Source: Rhodospirillaceae bacterium UBA3470 (GTDB taxonomy: Bacteria > Pseudomonadota > Alphaproteobacteria > Rhodospirillales > Casp-alpha2). Taken from it: DNA of 46,031 nucleotides. A program made the position numbers and the translations under genes. The stretch spans positions 1-46,031 of the forward strand of contig DFRF01000040.1 in NCBI GenBank assembly GCA_002378125.1. Direction: 5' to 3'. The notes beneath the pieces were generated by a model that ran no database searches, was not told where the DNA came from, and worked only from the letters and a program-made list of their open reading frames with translations. Positions 42,822-46,031 of this stretch are shown one piece after another. Position 1 is the first letter of the stretch. Every line of letters begins with the position of its first letter.

Positions 42822-44143
42822 CCGCTTACCTTACTCTTGCGTACTGCCACCCAGGGCAGTGGATTGATCGGTTGACCTTTCCGACGAATTTCCCAGTAGA
42901 GTGCCGGCTTTCTATTGACGTCGCGCCCCATAACTCCCACCGGCTCACCGATTAAAACCCATTGCCCAACAGCCACATCGATACGGGCCATTCCGGCAAG
43001 TAGCGTATGATATCCGCCGTTGTGCCGAATGATCAAGAGCTCCCCATAACCGCGGAATGGTCCGGAAAATGCAACCTGGCCCTCATACGGTGCTATTACT
43101 TGAGCGGATTTCGCCGTTTCCAAGGTCAGTCCCTTTTGGGTGCGCCCTTTGGTAATGGGCTGGCCGTATCTGCTCACCACACGACCCACGGCCGGGTAAG
43201 AAACCGCCCCCTTTCGCGTGTCGAACGGGCGCCCTGAATAGCCGGGTGGTGGCGTGTTGGCACGTGACCGTTCCGGCGCAGGCGCCGTAGCTGGCGGTTT
43301 TGGTGACGGACGCACGGCGGCCAGTTGTTTGCTCTCCCGGCGCTGACGCTCGGCCGTTAAACGAGCCGTCGCTTCGCGTTTCGCACGGAGCGAATCGAGT
43401 TGGTTCACTAGATCACGCAGCGACGCCGCTTGTTTCGACAAATTCATGGCCTGCCGGGTAGCGCGCTCAGTCTCCGAGACTGTGCGGCGACGCATTCGCG
43501 ATTTGCGGCCAAGCAAACGCTGCAACACCACCCTCTGGTCTTCCAGCTTGGTCATCTCTTGGTCGAATTCTCGGCGTCGACCTTCCGCTTCGCGGCGCGC
43601 AGCTGCTAGCGCATCAAGATCATCGCGCAGGTCCTTCGCCTGCTCTTCAAGGCGCGGCAACGTGGCCCTCAGCAAGATTGCGCTGCGGACCATGTCTGCT
43701 GGCGGCACGGGTTGCGCAACCAAGGATTCCGGCGGATTTCCGGCTATTCGCTGCAGGGCCGACAAGACCACGCCCAATTGGCGGCGCCGGCGTTTAAAAG
43801 TTTCGCGAATGCGCACCTGGTTGGCGTTCAGGGTTTCAATTCGATCGGTAATTTCCGCTAAGCGAGTTTCCTGATGCTGGATCACGCGGGCGGCGGCAAC
43901 GAGGCCGTCTCGAATGCGGACAATGTCTTGCTCTAGTCCTGCGGCCTTGTCCTGGAGCGTCTTGGCCTTTTCGCGGGCTTTTTGAAGCGCCTTCTGGGTT
44001 TGCTGGAGCTTATCCGTAGTGACGTTTGACGGCGCCGCTCCCGGCGTTTGCGCGAGGCAGGGCGACGCCATTAGCGCGATTGACATGCCCAACGTAAGGG
44101 CCAGCGAGGCGCGGTATAGAATCGAACGCGCCCCGATCCCCAT
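42818..44143 (-). CDS. envC: EnvC-like murein hydrolase activator
   Basis: This is a periplasmic coiled-coil protein with a degenerate LytM (M23) domain that activates cell-separation amidases. The 441-residue protein has a signal peptide (ending near PCLAQ), a long coiled coil (about 50-290), then a proline-rich linker and the LytM domain (GLTLETAKSAQVIAPYEGQVAFSG...LYWEIRRKG). Zinc ligands are lost: the first His site is GLTLET and the last His is Glu in YWEIR. That makes it an activator, not an enzyme. The ATG at 44143 lies one base past the gpmI stop and ctpA follows with a 4-base overlap. Confidence 0.9.
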   Translation of the reverse strand: MGIGARSILYRASLALTLGMSIALMASPCLAQTPGAAPSNVTTDKLQQTQKALQKAREKAKTLQDKAAGLEQDIVRIRDGLVAAARVIQHQETRLAEITDRIETLNANQVRIRETFKRRRRQLGVVLSALQRIAGNPPESLVAQPVPPADMVRSAILLRATLPRLEEQAKDLRDDLDALAAARREAEGRRREFDQEMTKLEDQRVVLQRLLGRKSRMRRRTVSETERATRQAMNLSKQAASLRDLVNQLDSLRAKREATARLTAERQRRESKQLAAVRPSPKPPATAPAPERSRANTPPPGYSGRPFDTRKGAVSYPAVGRVVSRYGQPITKGRTQKGLTLETAKSAQVIAPYEGQVAFSGPFRGYGELLIIRHNGGYHTLLAGMARIDVAVGQWVLIGEPVGVMGRDVNRKPALYWEIRRKGQPINPLPWVAVRKSKVSG

Positions 44144-44144
44144 C

Positions 44145-45737
44145 CTAATGAGCGGCCTCGCTGCGCGGCCCTTCCATAGCGCCATCCGATGGTATCAAGG
44201 ATGTCCCCGTCATTTCTTCGGGTTTCGCAAGATTAAGGAGTTCAAGAATCGTTGGCGCCACGTCGCTTAAGCGCCCATCCGTGAGGGTCGTCACCCTACT
44301 CGGGCCGTTCAACATGATAATGGGGACGTCGTTCAAAGTGTGTTGGGTATGAGGGGCTCCCGTTACAGCATCAATCATCTCCTCACAATTTCCGTGGTCC
44401 GCGGTGACCAACATGATGCCACCAGCCGTCGCAATGGCTTCCTCAAGGCGGCCAAGGCTTTGATCAATCGTTTCGGCAGCAATTCTCGCGGCATCCAATA
44501 CACCCGTATGGCCAACCATATCTCCGTTGGCGTAGTTCACCACAATGAGGTCATAGACCCCCGTCGAAATGGCCGAGACCAGGCTATCGGTCACCTCCGG
44601 CGCCGACATCTCCGGTTGCAAGTCATAAGTGGCGACTTTCGGGGACGGAACAAGGATGCGGTCTTCGCCTTTGAATTCGTCTTCTCGCCCACCATTCAAG
44701 AAAAACGTGACATGGGCATACTTCTCCGTCTCGGCGATACGAAGCTGTTTGAGGCCTGCTTCGGCCACCACCTCACCCAAAATGCCGCCCAAAGCCAGCG
44801 GATCAAACAAGACGTCGAAGAACGCATTCAGGTCCTTGGAATATTCAACCATGCCGGTGCGCACGGCAAAGGATCGCACCTCATCGCGCGCAAAGCCGTT
44901 GAATTCCGGATCAGCCAGAGCAGCTAGAATCTCTCGGGCTCGATCGGCACGGAAATTCGCCATCAGCAATCCGTCGCCATCAGCCATACCGACATAATCA
45001 CCGATCACCGTCGGCAGCATGAATTCGTCGCCCAGGTTTCCGGCGTAACTCGCACCAATGGCAGACAGCGGATCGGCGGCTTTCGCGCCATTGGCGCCGA
45101 CCATGACGTTATAGGCTTGGCTGACGCGGTCCCATCGGTTGTCCCGGTCCATGGCGTAATAACGGCCCGATACGGTCGCCACACGGACATCCTTAAGCGT
45201 GGCAATATCGGCAAGAAAGCTAGACATAAAACCGTGTCCCGCCTTTGGCGGCGTATCGCGACCATCCAGGAAGGCATGAATGCATACGGGAACGCCCGAC
45301 GAAGATACGGCCGCTGCCAAGGTGGCCATATGATCTTGATGGCAATGCACGCCACCGGGCGACAACAAACCAAGGAGATGGCAGGTCCCACCGGTCTCAC
45401 GCAACGTATCTATGTGGCACGCCAGTGTGGGATGCGCGGCTAAGCTACCATCGGCCACGGCCGCGTTAATCCGCGGGAGGTCCTGCATGACAATGCGCCC
45501 GGCGCCCAAATTCATGTGCCCCACCTCGGAGTTCCCCATCTGGCCCTCGGGAAGGCCCACATGCAGGGCGCAGGACTTCAGATGAGCCATGGGCGCTTCG
45601 CGAACGTAGCGATCCCAATTAGGCGTGACAGCCAATGCAATAGCGTTGTTGACGGCTTCGTCCCGCGCACCCCATCCATCAAGGATACATAACATCACGG
45701 GTCTTGGAACGGAGCGAGAAACATGCGAATCAGACAT
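44145..45737 (-). CDS. gpmI: 2,3-bisphosphoglycerate-independent phosphoglycerate mutase
   Basis: This Mn-dependent glycolytic enzyme swaps 3- and 2-phosphoglycerate. The 530-residue protein has CILDGWGARDE at the N terminus, the phospho-Ser region EGQMGNSEVGHMNLGAGR, the FLDGRDTPP segment, NYANGDMVGHTG and VTADHGNCEEM, all family signatures. The ATG at 45737 gives the normal start; the in-frame start at 45785 has no ribosome site. It heads the tight run gpmI-envC-ctpA-deacetylase-rppH, all on the minus strand. Confidence 0.96.
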   Translation of the reverse strand: MSDSHVSRSVPRPVMLCILDGWGARDEAVNNAIALAVTPNWDRYVREAPMAHLKSCALHVGLPEGQMGNSEVGHMNLGAGRIVMQDLPRINAAVADGSLAAHPTLACHIDTLRETGGTCHLLGLLSPGGVHCHQDHMATLAAAVSSSGVPVCIHAFLDGRDTPPKAGHGFMSSFLADIATLKDVRVATVSGRYYAMDRDNRWDRVSQAYNVMVGANGAKAADPLSAIGASYAGNLGDEFMLPTVIGDYVGMADGDGLLMANFRADRAREILAALADPEFNGFARDEVRSFAVRTGMVEYSKDLNAFFDVLFDPLALGGILGEVVAEAGLKQLRIAETEKYAHVTFFLNGGREDEFKGEDRILVPSPKVATYDLQPEMSAPEVTDSLVSAISTGVYDLIVVNYANGDMVGHTGVLDAARIAAETIDQSLGRLEEAIATAGGIMLVTADHGNCEEMIDAVTGAPHTQHTLNDVPIIMLNGPSRVTTLTDGRLSDVAPTILELLNLAKPEEMTGTSLIPSDGAMEGPRSEAAH

Positions 45738-45806
45738 TCGGTTAGTATAGGCGCAAACGGCTGGAAAAAAACAGGCGAACCTCACTCAGAATGCCGCGTC
45801 CAACGC

Positions 45807-46031
45807 CTAGATAATGGCGTGGCGAACCTTCGCCGAGACCCATTCGCTGAAGATGACGGTCACTATGATAACTAACAGGATCACGCTCACTTGTGTCCAA
45901 GCCAAATTGGCAATAGATGAACTCAGGTGCAAACCAATTCCACCGGCCCCAACAAGGCCTAGGATCGTCGATTCGCGAATATTGATATCCCAGCGAAAAA
46001 CGGAGATGCCTGCAAATGCCGGCAACACCTG
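45807..46031 (-). CDS. phnE: Phosphonate ABC transporter permease PhnE, C-terminal end
   Basis: Only the last about 74 residues are inside the window; the gene continues past the right edge. FRWDINIRESTILGLVGAGG and IGLHLSSSIANLAWTQVS are the characteristic PhnE segment, with the last membrane helix and ending SEWVSAKVRHAII. The protein should be the membrane part of a phosphonate or phosphate-ester importer. The rest of the cluster (phnC, phnD) is not visible. Its stop is 69 bases before the gpmI start, so the genes are likely separate. Confidence 0.9.
   Translation of the reverse strand, partial: QVLPAFAGISVFRWDINIRESTILGLVGAGGIGLHLSSSIANLAWTQVSVILLVIIVTVIFSEWVSAKVRHAII

Overview
The window looks like a chromosome segment of a GC-rich alphaproteobacterium, most likely in or near the Rhodospirillales. 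This is inferred from gene content and order (petABC; lgt/SAM-methyltransferase/pgeF; prs/rplY/pth/ychF; gpmI/envC/ctpA/divergent deacetylase/rppH; a MarR-OmpR-EnvZ cluster divergent from ilvE). No rRNA or tRNA gene was seen. Nearly everything is core metabolism, envelope, translation or repair, and I found no phage, insertion sequence, CRISPR array or defence island.

Layout. 1-3680: a left-truncated exported lytic transglycosylase, an amidohydrolase and a DMT exporter. 4096-8400: trmL-hemF and petABC diverge from a spacer holding an Irr-type (ICE-like) palindrome; petABC ends at a clear terminator. 8594-13403: an AMP-forming acyl-CoA synthetase, then a minus-strand operon DLH-mtnP-GNAT-mtnA for methylthioadenosine salvage. 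13602-17232: prs, rplY, pth and ychF, with a 38-codon ORF just upstream of prs. 17640-22546: a lipoprotein of unknown function, pgeF, a NDUFAF7/MidA-like methyltransferase, lgt and hldD. 22685-26065 (plus strand): ubiK-like, YbjN-like, proC, a TetR-like regulator, a broken phasin gene and csaA.

26068-31477: a methyltransferase, a MarR/OmpR/EnvZ operon resembling petP-petR with a kinase, divergent ilvE, and a heavily decayed LOG-family gene. 31506-37259: uvrC-pgsA-mobB-moeA-moaD-moaE-HAD, joining excision repair, phospholipid and molybdenum-cofactor genes; moaE (CTG) and possibly the HAD gene (ATT) use rare starts. 37636-39738: folB, a pteridine-reductase-like SDR, a truncated CaCA exchanger and rppH. 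39752-46031: a divergent polysaccharide deacetylase with a recent 66-bp tandem duplication, ctpA, envC, gpmI and the C-terminal end of phnE at the right edge.

The genes join up as modules: heme and cytochrome bc1 (hemF, petABC, possibly petP/petR-like), envelope growth (lytic transglycosylase, pgeF, lgt, envC, ctpA, divergent deacetylase, hldD, pgsA), MTA salvage, Moco and folate. The most unusual material is gene decay (phasin, LOG, CaCA), the two rare start codons, the tandem duplication, the prs leader ORF and the shared ICE-like box. No clearly new biological system was recognised.
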